A DNA stretch of 44,131 nucleotides, taken from Verrucomicrobiota bacterium (GTDB lineage: Bacteria > Verrucomicrobiota > Verrucomicrobiia > Verrucomicrobiales > Verrucomicrobiaceae). The position numbers and the translations under genes were made by a program. The stretch's first letter is position 1. Every line of letters starts with the position of its first letter. The stretch spans positions 1 through 44,131 of the forward strand of contig VFKE01000012.1 of assembly GCA_009885695.1 (NCBI GenBank). Reading direction: 5' to 3'. The notes under the pieces are model-generated. The model was not told where the DNA came from and searched no databases. It worked only from the letters and a program-made list of their open reading frames with translations. Below, one piece after another: positions 15,977 through 24,132 of the stretch.

Positions 15977-16993
15977 TTGAAAAAGAAAGAGATCAGCACC
16001 AAAGCCTGCACCTGCAGCATCATCGGCACCGGGAGCCACATGCCAGAGCGCGTGATGACGAACGATGATCTGGCGAAAATCGTGGATACCTCCGATGAAT
16101 GGATCACAACCCGGACCGGAATCAGGTCGCGGAGAATTGCCGCTGAAGGGGAGGCGACAAGCGATCTGGCTTCTGCCGCAGCGCGCAATGCGCTGGAGAT
16201 GGCCGGGGTGAAACCGGATGAGCTTGATCTGATTATCGTTGCCACGGTGACGCCGGACATGTTTTTTCCCTCCACCGCCTGCGTCGTGCAGAAAAAGATC
16301 GGGGCGAAGAATGCGGTGGGCTTCGATATCAGCGCGGCGTGCTCGGGCTTTCTTTTTGCTCTGCAAACGGCGCGTCATTACTTGAACGGCGGCCCGCGAA
16401 AAACTGCGCTCGTCATCGGCGCGGAGAAATTGAGCAGTCTGATCAACTGGCAGGACCGCAACACCTGCGTGCTTTTTGGCGACGGCGCTGGCGCTGTTGT
16501 CTTGCGCTCCGACGATTCGGGAGTCGTCCAGGGCCAGGTGCTTTCCAGCGTCATGGGGAGCGACGGGAGTCAGACTGATTTATTGAAAGTGCCCGGTGGC
16601 GGGTCCTTCCTGCCGGTGACGCCGGAAAATGTGGCCTCAAGGCCAAACACGATTCACATGGAGGGTCGGGAGACTTTCAAACACGCCGTGACACGAATGT
16701 GTCAGGCGAGCGAACAGGCGCTTAAGGATGCGGGTCTAACCACAGACGACGTGACGCTGGTGATACCTCATCAGGCGAACGCGCGCATCCTCGCCGTGAT
16801 GGCCGATCGACTTGGTATTGCTGCGGAGCGTATGTTCATTAATTTGGACAAATACGGGAACACCAGCGCGGCAACCATTCCTGTAGCACTGGATGAGGCA
16901 AACCGCGGCGGTCTGATCAAGCGGGGCGATGTGCTGCTGCTAGTAGCGTTTGGCGGCGGACTTACCTGGGCGAGCGCCGTCATCCGCTGGTGA
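15977..16993 (+). CDS. fabH: 3-oxoacyl-ACP synthase III (KAS III)
   Basis: A 338-residue FabH that condenses acetyl-CoA (or another primer) with malonyl-ACP to start fatty acid synthesis. The catalytic triad is visible: Cys about 122 in DISAACSGFLFALQ, His in VIPHQANARI, and Asn in KYGNTSAATIPVAL. The N-terminal IIGTGSHMPERVMTND and TRTGIRSRRI are typical. The only start that retains the N-terminal strand is a TTG at 15977; the nearest upstream in-frame ATG (15941) runs into a stop, and the next internal ATG would remove the strand. The leader ACACAAACCCAACT has no Shine-Dalgarno sequence. The gene converges on ftsZ, 25 bp away. Confidence 0.95.
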   Translation: MKKKEISTKACTCSIIGTGSHMPERVMTNDDLAKIVDTSDEWITTRTGIRSRRIAAEGEATSDLASAAARNALEMAGVKPDELDLIIVATVTPDMFFPSTACVVQKKIGAKNAVGFDISAACSGFLFALQTARHYLNGGPRKTALVIGAEKLSSLINWQDRNTCVLFGDGAGAVVLRSDDSGVVQGQVLSSVMGSDGSQTDLLKVPGGGSFLPVTPENVASRPNTIHMEGRETFKHAVTRMCQASEQALKDAGLTTDDVTLVIPHQANARILAVMADRLGIAAERMFINLDKYGNTSAATIPVALDEANRGGLIKRGDVLLLVAFGGGLTWASAVIRW

Positions 16994-17018
16994 GCGGAAT
17001 GATGGCACCCGGTTGGTG

Positions 17019-18770
17019 TCAGCGCCGGTTCTTTTGGCGCATCCGCATCCAAGTGGGCACGTCCAGATCCTCGCCTTCGATGATGGTCTTGTCCGTGCCT
17101 TTGAAGCGGGCGATCTCATTCTGATGAAGGTTGAGCGTGGGTTGCAACATGGAGTCGGCTGATCCGCCGGCTGCGGCGAGCGCTGGCTCTTTCCTGGGCG
17201 CGGGTGAGTGCGGCAGCAGTTCGTGGGCGGGTTCAAGATCCTCCCCGGGTTCATGCTGCGGTGGCGGAGTGTGCGTGGCCTTCGACTGCACACGGGGGCG
17301 GGTGGCAGGCTGGGGGAAGACCACAGAGGCGGGGAGCGGGGCATCCACTTCTTCTTCGGCAGGGTCCGTTTCATCTTCGATGACGGAGAAGATGGATGTC
17401 TTGATCAATGCCGGTGGTTCCTCCTCTTTTGCAAGTGCTGCTGGTGGCAGCGGAGCCTTGGCCAGCGGCAGCGGCTTTTCCAGAGGTGCATCTTCCGGCG
17501 CGACTTCAGGCTTCAAGGCTGTGTGCTGGGCAGGCACAGATTTCTGCCGGGTGATGACCGGTGCTGGAACGGGTTCGAGATGATCTTGGGATGCGGCTGC
17601 CGGGGATTCTTCATGCCGGGGCTTGGAGGAACGTCCGTTCGAGCTGTTCGCCATCGGGAGTTCCATTTCATCATGCCGATGCTCGTGGGTGACGATTTTG
17701 GCCCGGGTGACGGGGGCGTGTTTTGCTTCGTCTGCGGCGACAGGTTGCTCAACGGGTTCAACGGTCACCGGCTTGATTTCGCAGGCCATTTCATGAGCGC
17801 TGAGGGAGCTGAGCAGGGTGAGCGCGAGGCTGTCACCGAGTTTGGCGTCAACGGAGATGCCGAAGAGAATCTGGGTTTGATCCGGGACGTGTTTGCCGAG
17901 TTGTTTCATCAGGCTCTCGACTTCGGTGAGCGTCAGAGTATCGCCGCCGGCGACATGGACGATGAGGTTTTTCGACTGCTGGAGCAGCTGGCCCTGATGG
18001 ATGAGCGGGCTTTTGAGCGCTTTCTTGAGCGCCTCCGGCACGCGGTTGGTGCCGCGGGCTTCTCCGAATCCGAAGAGGCAGCGGGCGTTGGGGCTGCGCA
18101 GCGCGGTCATGAGGTCCGAAAGCCCGAGGCGGACAAGTCCGGGCTGGATGACCATGGAAGTGATGGCGCGCACGCTGTGGCCGATGATTTGATCGGCTTG
18201 CGAGAAGGCTTTCTGGATGCCTTCACGCGGGAGCACCAGTTCGCCCATGCGATTATTTTCAAAAAGAATCAGCGCGTCGGCGCTGGACTGAAGCTGCTCC
18301 AGGGCCATTTCCGCCTGCACGAGGCGGCGGCGGCCTTCAAATGAGAACGGTGTGGTGGCAAAAATAAAGACCAGAGCGCCGCAATCTTTCGCGATTTGTG
18401 CGACGACAGGAACCGCACCGGAGCCGGTTCCACCACCGAGGCCCGCGCAGATAAAAACCATTTCGTGTCCTTGAATCAGGGAGCGGATGCTTTCGGCTGA
18501 ACCTTCGGCGGCGCTGCGACCGAGTTCCGGATCGCCACCGGATCCGATGCCGCGCATGATGTCGGTCCCTAGCTGGAGCTTGTGTTGCGTCATCGCATGG
18601 CTGAGCACGCGCACATCGGTGTGCATCCCGATGAGCCTGGCATCTACGATGCGGTCCAGCGCAATGCGGTCGAGCACGTTCAGTCCCGCACCGCCGATTC
18701 CGACGACGCAAATTTTGACGGGCGCGGAAACAACGTGCTCACGATCCTGGGTGCGGTCATATTCTACCAT
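17019..18770 (-). CDS. ftsZ: Cell division protein FtsZ, divergent, with long C-terminal linker
   Basis: A 583-residue tubulin homologue that forms the division ring. The GTPase core (about 15-325) has ICVVGIGGAGLNVLDRI and the tubulin signature GGGTGSGAVPVVAQIAKD (G-box at 112-118). The T7 synergy loop reads GLVRLGLSDL at 211-220, where other FtsZs have N-L-D-F-A-D: the Asn and first Asp are R214 and G216, and only D219 remains. The domain is followed by a Pro/Ala/Glu-rich linker of about 240 residues, far longer than in E. coli, ending in EDLDVPTWMRMRQKNRR, a plausible C-terminal peptide for FtsA binding. It is last in ddl-ftsQ-ftsA-ftsZ, 96 bp after ftsA. The leader is CA-rich (CAACCTCAACCCACCCCAAC) without a Shine-Dalgarno sequence. 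Confidence 0.93.
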   Translation of the reverse strand: MVEYDRTQDREHVVSAPVKICVVGIGGAGLNVLDRIALDRIVDARLIGMHTDVRVLSHAMTQHKLQLGTDIMRGIGSGGDPELGRSAAEGSAESIRSLIQGHEMVFICAGLGGGTGSGAVPVVAQIAKDCGALVFIFATTPFSFEGRRRLVQAEMALEQLQSSADALILFENNRMGELVLPREGIQKAFSQADQIIGHSVRAITSMVIQPGLVRLGLSDLMTALRSPNARCLFGFGEARGTNRVPEALKKALKSPLIHQGQLLQQSKNLIVHVAGGDTLTLTEVESLMKQLGKHVPDQTQILFGISVDAKLGDSLALTLLSSLSAHEMACEIKPVTVEPVEQPVAADEAKHAPVTRAKIVTHEHRHDEMELPMANSSNGRSSKPRHEESPAAASQDHLEPVPAPVITRQKSVPAQHTALKPEVAPEDAPLEKPLPLAKAPLPPAALAKEEEPPALIKTSIFSVIEDETDPAEEEVDAPLPASVVFPQPATRPRVQSKATHTPPPQHEPGEDLEPAHELLPHSPAPRKEPALAAAGGSADSMLQPTLNLHQNEIARFKGTDKTIIEGEDLDVPTWMRMRQKNRR

Positions 18771-18866
18771 GGCGTTGGGGTGGGTTGAGGTTGGGTTAGT
18801 TTGATGGTTTGTTGATTAAAAGCCAAGAAGCAAATTGAGAAAATCTGCACGGATTTTTTTAAAAAA

Positions 18867-20087
18867 TTACAGGGTCCAGCTGCCAAAAACATCGGCCATG
18901 CGGCGGCCGAGCTTGGCCAGCGGTGAGAGCCATGGCTTCTCGGCATCCATGAGCTGTGCGTAGCGAATCAATCCGATGGGCGCGGAGTAGCAGGGGTTCT
19001 CGTAGGATGCGGCTGAACCGCCCGCAGCGGAAGCGGTGCCGCTGCGGGTGACCCGCACGCCGAAGACATCGCGCGCAAGATGATCGATGCCGCGCATCAG
19101 GCTGACGCCACCGGTGAGATAGACTCCGGCACCGAGCATGCCCATGTATTCGCTGCAGCGCAGCCGGATCTGTTCAAGAATCTCCCGGGTGCGCATGTGA
19201 ATGACCTCGTTTAATAGGCCGCGCTCGACTTCTCCGACGCACATGCCGTTTTCATCTTCGATCTTGATCATGTCACCCGGCGGCACGTCATCATAGATCA
19301 CGGAGCCTTCCTCGACCTTGATTCGTTCCGCGCGTCCATGCTGGATCTGAAAACAGAGGGAGATGTCATTGGTGATATGGTCGCCACCAAGGGGAATGCT
19401 CCCGGAGGCGGTGAGCATGCCTTCAGCATAAAGAACATAGTCCGCTGTACCGCCGCCGAAATCAATCATGAGCGCGCCATGCTGCTTGGCGTCCTTGTTC
19501 AGCACCACCTGGGCGGCGGCGAGCGGAAGAAAGACAACGTCCTCCACTTCAAGAGGAACCTGGCGGACCAGGCGGATGGAATTCTGCACGCGGCTGCGCA
19601 CGCCGTGGATGACGTGAAACTCTGCCCCGATGGTGTTCGCGGTGCGGCCGATGAGAGAGCGGACATGATCCTGGCCATCAACCGAATACTTGCGGGCGAT
19701 GCGGTGGAGGAAGACGTGATTCTGCGGGATGTCCACATTGCAGGCGATCTCACGCACATCTTCGAGATCGTCTTCCGTGATCTGGTTCTGATCGGGTGGC
19801 AGCCGGTAGACGCCGGCGTTGTTGATGCTCTCGATGTGCGAACCGGTGACGCCGAGAAAGACATTGCGGATCATGACGTCACTGCGGTCTTCGGCGCGGA
19901 GCAAGGCATCATTGAGGCAGGTCTGCGCGATTTCGGCATCGACGATTTCACCCTTGCGGATGCCGCGCGAGGGAGCCTGTCCGACACCGAGAATCTTGAT
20001 GGCGCCATCCCGCTTGACCTCGGCGACGACGACACAAATTTTGGAGGTTCCGATTTCAAGTCCTGCGTAGATGGTGCTCTTGGCCAT
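18867..20087 (-). CDS. ftsA: Cell division protein FtsA
   Basis: A 406-residue actin-fold ATPase that anchors FtsZ to the membrane. The phosphate-1 loop is YAGLEIGTSKICVVVAEV, the 1C (SHS2-like) subdomain includes FLGVTGSHIESINNAG, the phosphate-2 loop is ALMIDFGGGTADYVLYAEG, and the adenosine motif is GVYLTGGVSLMRG. The end, WLSPLAKLGRRMADVFGSWTL, is an amphipathic membrane-targeting helix. Position between ftsQ and ftsZ is canonical. Its leader on the coding strand is a run of CAAC/TCAAC units (AACCCAACTCAACTCAACAC) with no Shine-Dalgarno site. Confidence 0.95.
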   Translation of the reverse strand: MAKSTIYAGLEIGTSKICVVVAEVKRDGAIKILGVGQAPSRGIRKGEIVDAEIAQTCLNDALLRAEDRSDVMIRNVFLGVTGSHIESINNAGVYRLPPDQNQITEDDLEDVREIACNVDIPQNHVFLHRIARKYSVDGQDHVRSLIGRTANTIGAEFHVIHGVRSRVQNSIRLVRQVPLEVEDVVFLPLAAAQVVLNKDAKQHGALMIDFGGGTADYVLYAEGMLTASGSIPLGGDHITNDISLCFQIQHGRAERIKVEEGSVIYDDVPPGDMIKIEDENGMCVGEVERGLLNEVIHMRTREILEQIRLRCSEYMGMLGAGVYLTGGVSLMRGIDHLARDVFGVRVTRSGTASAAGGSAASYENPCYSAPIGLIRYAQLMDAEKPWLSPLAKLGRRMADVFGSWTL

Positions 20088-20119
20088 GATTGTGTTGAGT
20101 TGAGTTGGGTTGGAAACAG

Positions 20120-21097
20120 TCAGCGGGAGGCGGTGAGAGTGCGGCGGGTGCTGGGGGCGCTGAGGGTCGCGGTGGATCCCTGGAGGGTGACGGGAACGTT
20201 GCGTTCCACAAGGAGGTTGACCGTGGCGACGCGCCAGTTGCGCTGGCTGGCGGCTTCCAGGGTGCGCTGCAGACGGTTCAGTTCGGCGACCGGATCACCA
20301 TTCGCCGGAAAAGTTGCGGAGAGCCCGGAATCGAAGCGTGCCACGAGTGCGTGAACCCGTGTCGCATCCACCTTGGTCAGACGGTGCTGCTCATGCAGAG
20401 GAGATTGTTCGTAAAGTTGCAGCAGCATCAATGCGGCGAGGGCAGCGGGTGACTCCACCTGCTTGCCGGGAACGATGCGCGGCAGTTTTTCGACGGAGAT
20501 GACGGGGAGCTTCTGGTCTGCCGCCTGACGGCTGGTGTTGGGAAGGACAACACCTTGGTCATCCAGGAGACAACCGTAGCCAGGGACCTTGGCGGCGATA
20601 GCCTTGTCTGGACACTCCAGCCAGGCGACGGGTGTGCGCTGCTGCACATCGATCAAGATCGTTCCTGGAAACTGGCGCGTGACAGTTACTGTGCGCACCT
20701 CGGGGAGCACGTCCAGCCGGTCATGCACGGCCCGCAGCGAAACCATGAGAAGATTGTCACCATCCTTTAATCCAGAAGCTGTGATGATTTCTGAGCGGGA
20801 GAGGGGACCCTTGGTGACGACGTCAATTTTCTGAATGTGAAAATCGCGATTCTTGACGAAGGCCTCCATCACCACGACTTTCATCAGGGCCAGGAACACG
20901 ATGGCGGAGAGCAGGCCGAAGGCCCAGCGGGCACCCGCACCAGCATGCTTGCGGAGGGTCGCACGGCGGGTGGCGACGGTTTCCGGATTCATGTCCAAGC
21001 GGTGAATTTCTGTGCGCACGGGTTTCTTGCTGCGGAATGCGTAGTTGCCAGTTGAGGTGCGGCGGCGGCGCTTGTTGCTGGAAAAAAGTTGAATCAT
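20120..21097 (-). CDS. ftsQ: Cell division protein FtsQ (POTRA domain)
   Basis: A 325-residue bitopic division protein. A basic cytoplasmic N-terminus (SNKRRRRTSTGNY...KKPVRTEIHR) precedes a single transmembrane helix near residues 52-75 (WAFGLLSAIVFLALMKVVVM). The POTRA domain follows (FHIQKIDVVTKGPLSRSEII then GLKDGDNLLMVSL, about 83-150) with the beta-domain start RTVTVTRQFPGTILIDVQQR. Sequence similarity in this family is low, so topology plus place between ddl and ftsA carry the call. Gaps to ddl (12 bp) and ftsA (32 bp) indicate one operon. Confidence 0.88.
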   Translation of the reverse strand: MIQLFSSNKRRRRTSTGNYAFRSKKPVRTEIHRLDMNPETVATRRATLRKHAGAGARWAFGLLSAIVFLALMKVVVMEAFVKNRDFHIQKIDVVTKGPLSRSEIITASGLKDGDNLLMVSLRAVHDRLDVLPEVRTVTVTRQFPGTILIDVQQRTPVAWLECPDKAIAAKVPGYGCLLDDQGVVLPNTSRQAADQKLPVISVEKLPRIVPGKQVESPAALAALMLLQLYEQSPLHEQHRLTKVDATRVHALVARFDSGLSATFPANGDPVAELNRLQRTLEAASQRNWRVATVNLLVERNVPVTLQGSTATLSAPSTRRTLTASR

Positions 21098-21109
21098 GCT
21101 GGCGGATGG

Positions 21110-22033
21110 TTAGTTCTTCCTTCGGGCCTCGAGTGAAAGGTTGATGATGCGCTCGATGAGTTGCGGAAACTCGATGCCTGCCACCTTCGCTGCCTTGGGC
21201 AGCAGGCTCGAAGAGGTCATGCCGGGGATGGTGTTGATCTCCAATACGAAGGGTTCGCCGTCTGCTCGCAGCATGACGTCAACACGGCCATAAACCTCCA
21301 CACCAACGGCGCGCATGGCCGCAAGCGCCACATCCTGCACCCGCAACGCGGTGCGGGCTGGAAGATCCGCAGGACAGTGATAGTTTGTTTTTCCTGTTCC
21401 GCCCATCCACGGATATTTGTTGTTGATGTCGTAAAAGCCGCTGACGGGCTCGATGTGAATCACGGGCAGAGCTTCATTGCCGATCACGCCGACGGTGAGT
21501 TCTTTTCCTTCAATGAATTCCTCGACCAGAGTTTCGTTCCCAAATTTGCGGGCGTCATCAAGCGCGGGTGCCAGTTCATCGGCGCTGCGGATGATGTGAA
21601 CTCCCACACTCGAGCCTTCGCGCGGCGGCTTGACGACCAGCGGAAGATTGATCCGCAGCGTGTCATCATGATCGAGTCGCAGCGTCTGGCTGCGCGGCGT
21701 GGGCACGCCAGCGGCGATAAATTTTTCTTTGCTCAATACTTTGTCGAACGCAATCCGGCTCGTCTCCACACCCGCGCCCGTGTAGGGGATGCGGCGTTCC
21801 TCCAGGATGCGCTGGACCTGTCCGTCCTCGCCAAAGGTACCGTGAATCATGTTCACCGCGATCAAGGCATCATCAGGCACCTCGAAAGCCGCGGATGTCA
21901 CGTCAATGTCACACACCACCGCCCCGAGGATGATGAGAGCCTCGATCACGCTCTCTGCTGACTTGAGGGACACGGCTCTTTCGGAGCCGGGGCCGCCTTT
22001 GAGAATAGCGATTTTCTTATTTTTCAGAGTCAT
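21110..22033 (-). CDS. ddl: D-alanine--D-alanine ligase
   Basis: A 307-residue ATP-grasp enzyme making D-Ala-D-Ala for peptidoglycan. N-terminal KKIAILKGGPGSERAVSLKSA, NMIHGTFGEDGQVQRILE, the lid sequence VVKPPREGSSVGVHII, EEFIEGKELTVGVIG, and the Mg-binding end EINTIPGMTSSSLLPKAA are all present. Length is that of DdlB-type enzymes. It is the first gene of the ddl-ftsQ-ftsA-ftsZ unit; murC and murB, often just upstream, are not in the window. The start at 22033 is supported by the KKIAIL strand directly after it. Confidence 0.96.
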   Translation of the reverse strand: MTLKNKKIAILKGGPGSERAVSLKSAESVIEALIILGAVVCDIDVTSAAFEVPDDALIAVNMIHGTFGEDGQVQRILEERRIPYTGAGVETSRIAFDKVLSKEKFIAAGVPTPRSQTLRLDHDDTLRINLPLVVKPPREGSSVGVHIIRSADELAPALDDARKFGNETLVEEFIEGKELTVGVIGNEALPVIHIEPVSGFYDINNKYPWMGGTGKTNYHCPADLPARTALRVQDVALAAMRAVGVEVYGRVDVMLRADGEPFVLEINTIPGMTSSSLLPKAAKVAGIEFPQLIERIINLSLEARRKN

Positions 22034-22277
22034 CGTGGAGGTGAGAGCGAGTCGATGCTGGTAATTAGAGCCATTATTAGTTTATGGTGATATTAAGCAA
22101 GATTAATTATCAGTGTTTTTGATATATTTGATCCATGCATCTGCCTATTATTGGCATGTATTTCCATAATTATAATAATTCGACTTTTTCACCGATGTCA
22201 GCCCAAGCAGCGAATTGATAACGGAAGCCCGTCGCAAACTCAGCCAAGATGGCTGAGTTACTTTCCTTAACAGACTG
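22034..22277. other. AT-rich gene-free region upstream of the division cluster
   Basis: A 244-bp region between ddl and the cysteine-cluster gene, markedly AT-rich from 22060 to 22190 compared with its neighbours. On the minus strand TTGCTT and AATAAT are spaced 16 bp about 40 nt upstream of ddl and may be its promoter. It also holds a 10-bp perfect hairpin at 22237-22259. No coding sequence is evident. Confidence 0.5.
22237..22259. repeat. Perfect 10-bp-stem hairpin
   Basis: AACTCAGCCA and TGGCTGAGTT form a perfect 10-bp stem around a 3-nt loop. It lies 18 bp past the stop of the minus-strand cysteine-cluster gene and could end its transcript, but no U-tract follows on that strand, so a dispersed palindrome is equally possible. 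Confidence 0.5.
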
Positions 22278-22622
22278 CTATGATTTCGCTTCTACTTCTA
22301 TCGCCTCGCAAATCTCCCGCCAGCCATCGAACCGCCAGCGATTGGGAAATCCTCGACACTGCTCCGGCTTGACTGGCTGAATTTGGCACGAATTAATTCC
22401 TTCGAGAAAAATGCACGCGCCATCAGCGCTTTCCGTGAGCGAGAGATGCTTTCGGTTGGCGCTCAAGCGCGTGAAACGCTGGATGAATTCCACTTCATCC
22501 ATGCTCTGATGCGCCGCGATGGCTTTGATCTCTGGCTCGGTCACGATCACATCACCCGGCCAGCGGCAGCAGTTCCCGCAGCGCTGGCAGAGATAAGTGG
22601 TGTCAGGCTTGTCTGGTGGCAT
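22278..22622 (-). CDS. YkgJ-type cysteine-cluster protein
   Basis: A 114-residue protein with the zinc- or iron-binding cysteine pattern of the YkgJ/UPF0153 family: YLCQRCGNCCRWPGDVIVTE near the N-terminus, GACIFLEGINSCQIQPVKPEQC in the second half, then RGFPNRW. The function of the family is unsettled; some members have been linked to oxygenase or modification reactions. The ATG at 22622 is preferred because the family begins just before the first cysteine cluster; an in-frame ATG at 22691 would overlap the divergent gene that starts at 22684. Confidence 0.8.
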   Translation of the reverse strand: MPPDKPDTTYLCQRCGNCCRWPGDVIVTEPEIKAIAAHQSMDEVEFIQRFTRLSANRKHLSLTESADGACIFLEGINSCQIQPVKPEQCRGFPNRWRFDGWREICEAIEVEAKS

Positions 22623-22683
22623 GGCAAATTTGCGGATATTTTTGTTTTCTAGTGGAGGCTCGCGCTTAGTGTAGCGCAAATTC

Positions 22684-23343
22684 ATGAGCACGCGATTTCC
22701 GATGCGCCGACCGCAGCCCGCTTCCGCGATGGCTGCGGATATTCGGTTGCACGCGCCGTTGCCGAATGCCAGCGGCGGCGTTGATGGACTGGCCTGGGTG
22801 CAGTGGCTTTTTCAGAGTGTGCGCGCGCAACGCACCACGCTGATATTTCAAACTGATGCCGTCGAGCGCGTTCTGGCGCTGGTGGATTGGCAGCGTTTTA
22901 CCGAAAATATTTTTCTTCCCGTGCTCGCGCCCGCGCTGCTGCGTGGCTGGCGTTCATCCCAGCAGGGGGATGACGCCGCGCTTGCGGCCTGCGATCACGA
23001 TTTGCATGCCCGCCTGTCATCCGCTCACGCGGAGCGCAGCATCGCGGGCGGTGCGATTCTGCTCGATCAAACCCGTGGCGCGAAATATCAGGCCGCGCTC
23101 GGCCGCTTCCGTGTGCGAGTGGAAGAGGGAACTTCATCCGGTCATCTGGCCATGGTGTGGTCTGCAGTCGCCGTCCTGTTTCAGATTCCGCCGCTCGATT
23201 TGCTGTCGGAATATCTGCGAGAGGAATGGATCGTCGCGACACAACATTGTCCGCATCACGAAGTGCCGCAGGGGCCGCTGAGCTTTTCCGGGCTGTCGCA
23301 TCGTGCGCTGCACGAAGCCGGGGTGATGGGTTTTTCCTCGTGA
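22684..23343 (+). CDS. Protein of unknown function
   Basis: A 219-residue protein that I do not recognise. It is mostly helical in appearance, has no signal peptide, no transmembrane segment and no clear catalytic motif. Landmarks are DGLAWVQWLFQSVRAQRTTL, ILLDQTRGAKYQAALGRFRV, and a late IVATQHCPHHEVPQGPLSF with one Cys and two His that might bind a metal. It is divergent from the cysteine-cluster gene (61 bp between the preferred starts) and 70 bp upstream of a vapBC module. Codon use and GC content look like the neighbours, so it is probably a genuine gene. Confidence 0.65.
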   Translation: MSTRFPMRRPQPASAMAADIRLHAPLPNASGGVDGLAWVQWLFQSVRAQRTTLIFQTDAVERVLALVDWQRFTENIFLPVLAPALLRGWRSSQQGDDAALAACDHDLHARLSSAHAERSIAGGAILLDQTRGAKYQAALGRFRVRVEEGTSSGHLAMVWSAVAVLFQIPPLDLLSEYLREEWIVATQHCPHHEVPQGPLSFSGLSHRALHEAGVMGFSS

Positions 23344-23378
23344 TGCAGACACGCTTTTTCGCGGCGGTGTGCAAATGC

Positions 23379-23405
23379 TTGACGCTGAGCGAAAATAGAT
23401 ACAAT
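23379..23405 (+). promoter_or_regulatory. Probable promoter of the second vapBC module
   Basis: TTGACG at 23379-23384 and TACAAT at 23400-23405 are spaced 15 bp. The -10 box ends 8 bp before the antitoxin ATG at 23414, again placing the expected transcription start at or next to the start codon. The short spacer lowers confidence. Confidence 0.4.
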
Positions 23406-23413
23406 ATGTAGCT

Positions 23414-23668
23414 ATGTTAACCGCAAAAATCTTCCAGCATGGAGGCAGTCAGGCTGTCCGCTTGCCAAAGGCCTTCCGGTTTGAAGGCACCGAGGTGCTT
23501 ATTGAGAAGCATGGGGACGATGTCGTTCTCAAGCGCGTGCCGAATCCTGAGTTGCGGACGTTCGCCGAAATCGCCCGCTACCTCGCGGAGAAATTTCCAG
23601 ATGCTGGAGTCTTTCCTGAACCGCCGCCCCGTCCGAGCAAGCACGAGCGTCCCATCCTTGAGTTTTAA
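23414..23668 (+). CDS. vapB: AbrB-fold antitoxin (VapB type)
   Basis: An 84-residue antitoxin with [20 protein letters not shown] followed by [21 protein letters not shown], the AbrB-type swapped hairpin of the VapB group found with VapC toxins (F.n[11 protein letters not shown]). The proline-rich C-terminus ([18 protein letters not shown]) would bind the toxin groove. It is followed 12 bp later by a PIN gene. Its AbrB domain is of a different subtype from the ones at 3017 and 37432, so these modules are not recent duplicates of one another. Confidence 0.92.
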   Translation: MLTAKIFQHGGSQAVRLPKAFRFEGTEVLIEKHGDDVVLKRVPNPELRTFAEIARYLAEKFPDAGVFPEPPPRPSKHERPILEF

Positions 23669-23680
23669 TTCGAATGCACC

Positions 23681-24076
23681 GTGAAGCCATTATTCCTCTT
23701 GGACTCCAGCGTCTGTATCCCGGTGTTGCGCAACAAGCCCGGTCTTGAAAAGCTGCCTGATCCCGCTCAGACCGGCATCCCTGTCATCGTCGCCGCCGAG
23801 TTGTGGACCGGCGTGAAAAAGAACCTCCGGACACACCCCCATCAGGCCGGTCTTCTCGAAGCCTTTCTGAACCTCTTCTGGATCGCGGACTTCACCCTCG
23901 ATGCCGCCCTTCACTATTCCGACATTCGTGCGGTCTTGGAAACAAGCGGCAAGACCATCGGCCCGCTCGATCTCCTCATCGCCGCTCAGGCTCGCAGCCT
24001 CGGTGCCACCCTCGTCACCGCCAATTCTGGGGAGTTCAAACGCGTCAAAGGCCTCAAAGTTCTCGCATGGAAATGA
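23681..24076 (+). CDS. vapC: PIN-domain ribonuclease toxin (VapC type), GTG start
   Basis: A 131-residue PIN toxin. LFLLDSSVCIPVLRN carries the first Asp, PVIVAAELWTGVKK the Glu, GPLDLLIAAQARSLGATLVT the third acidic residue and ANSGEFKRVKGLKVLAW the end of the fold, all standard for VapC. The start is a GTG at 23681; no ATG fits the N-terminal strand. No Shine-Dalgarno sequence precedes it. It should cleave RNA when freed from the upstream antitoxin. Confidence 0.92.
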   Translation: MKPLFLLDSSVCIPVLRNKPGLEKLPDPAQTGIPVIVAAELWTGVKKNLRTHPHQAGLLEAFLNLFWIADFTLDAALHYSDIRAVLETSGKTIGPLDLLIAAQARSLGATLVTANSGEFKRVKGLKVLAWK

Positions 24077-24132
24077 AATCCATGCGCGATGCAGACTCGT
24101 CTCTTGCGGCTATCGCATTACTTACAGGCGGG

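Noticed and set aside
17208..20354. Long plus-strand open frames opposite ftsZ (17208-18344) and ftsA/ftsQ (19338-20354)
   Set aside because: They mirror the codon bias of confidently identified division genes and show no family similarity.
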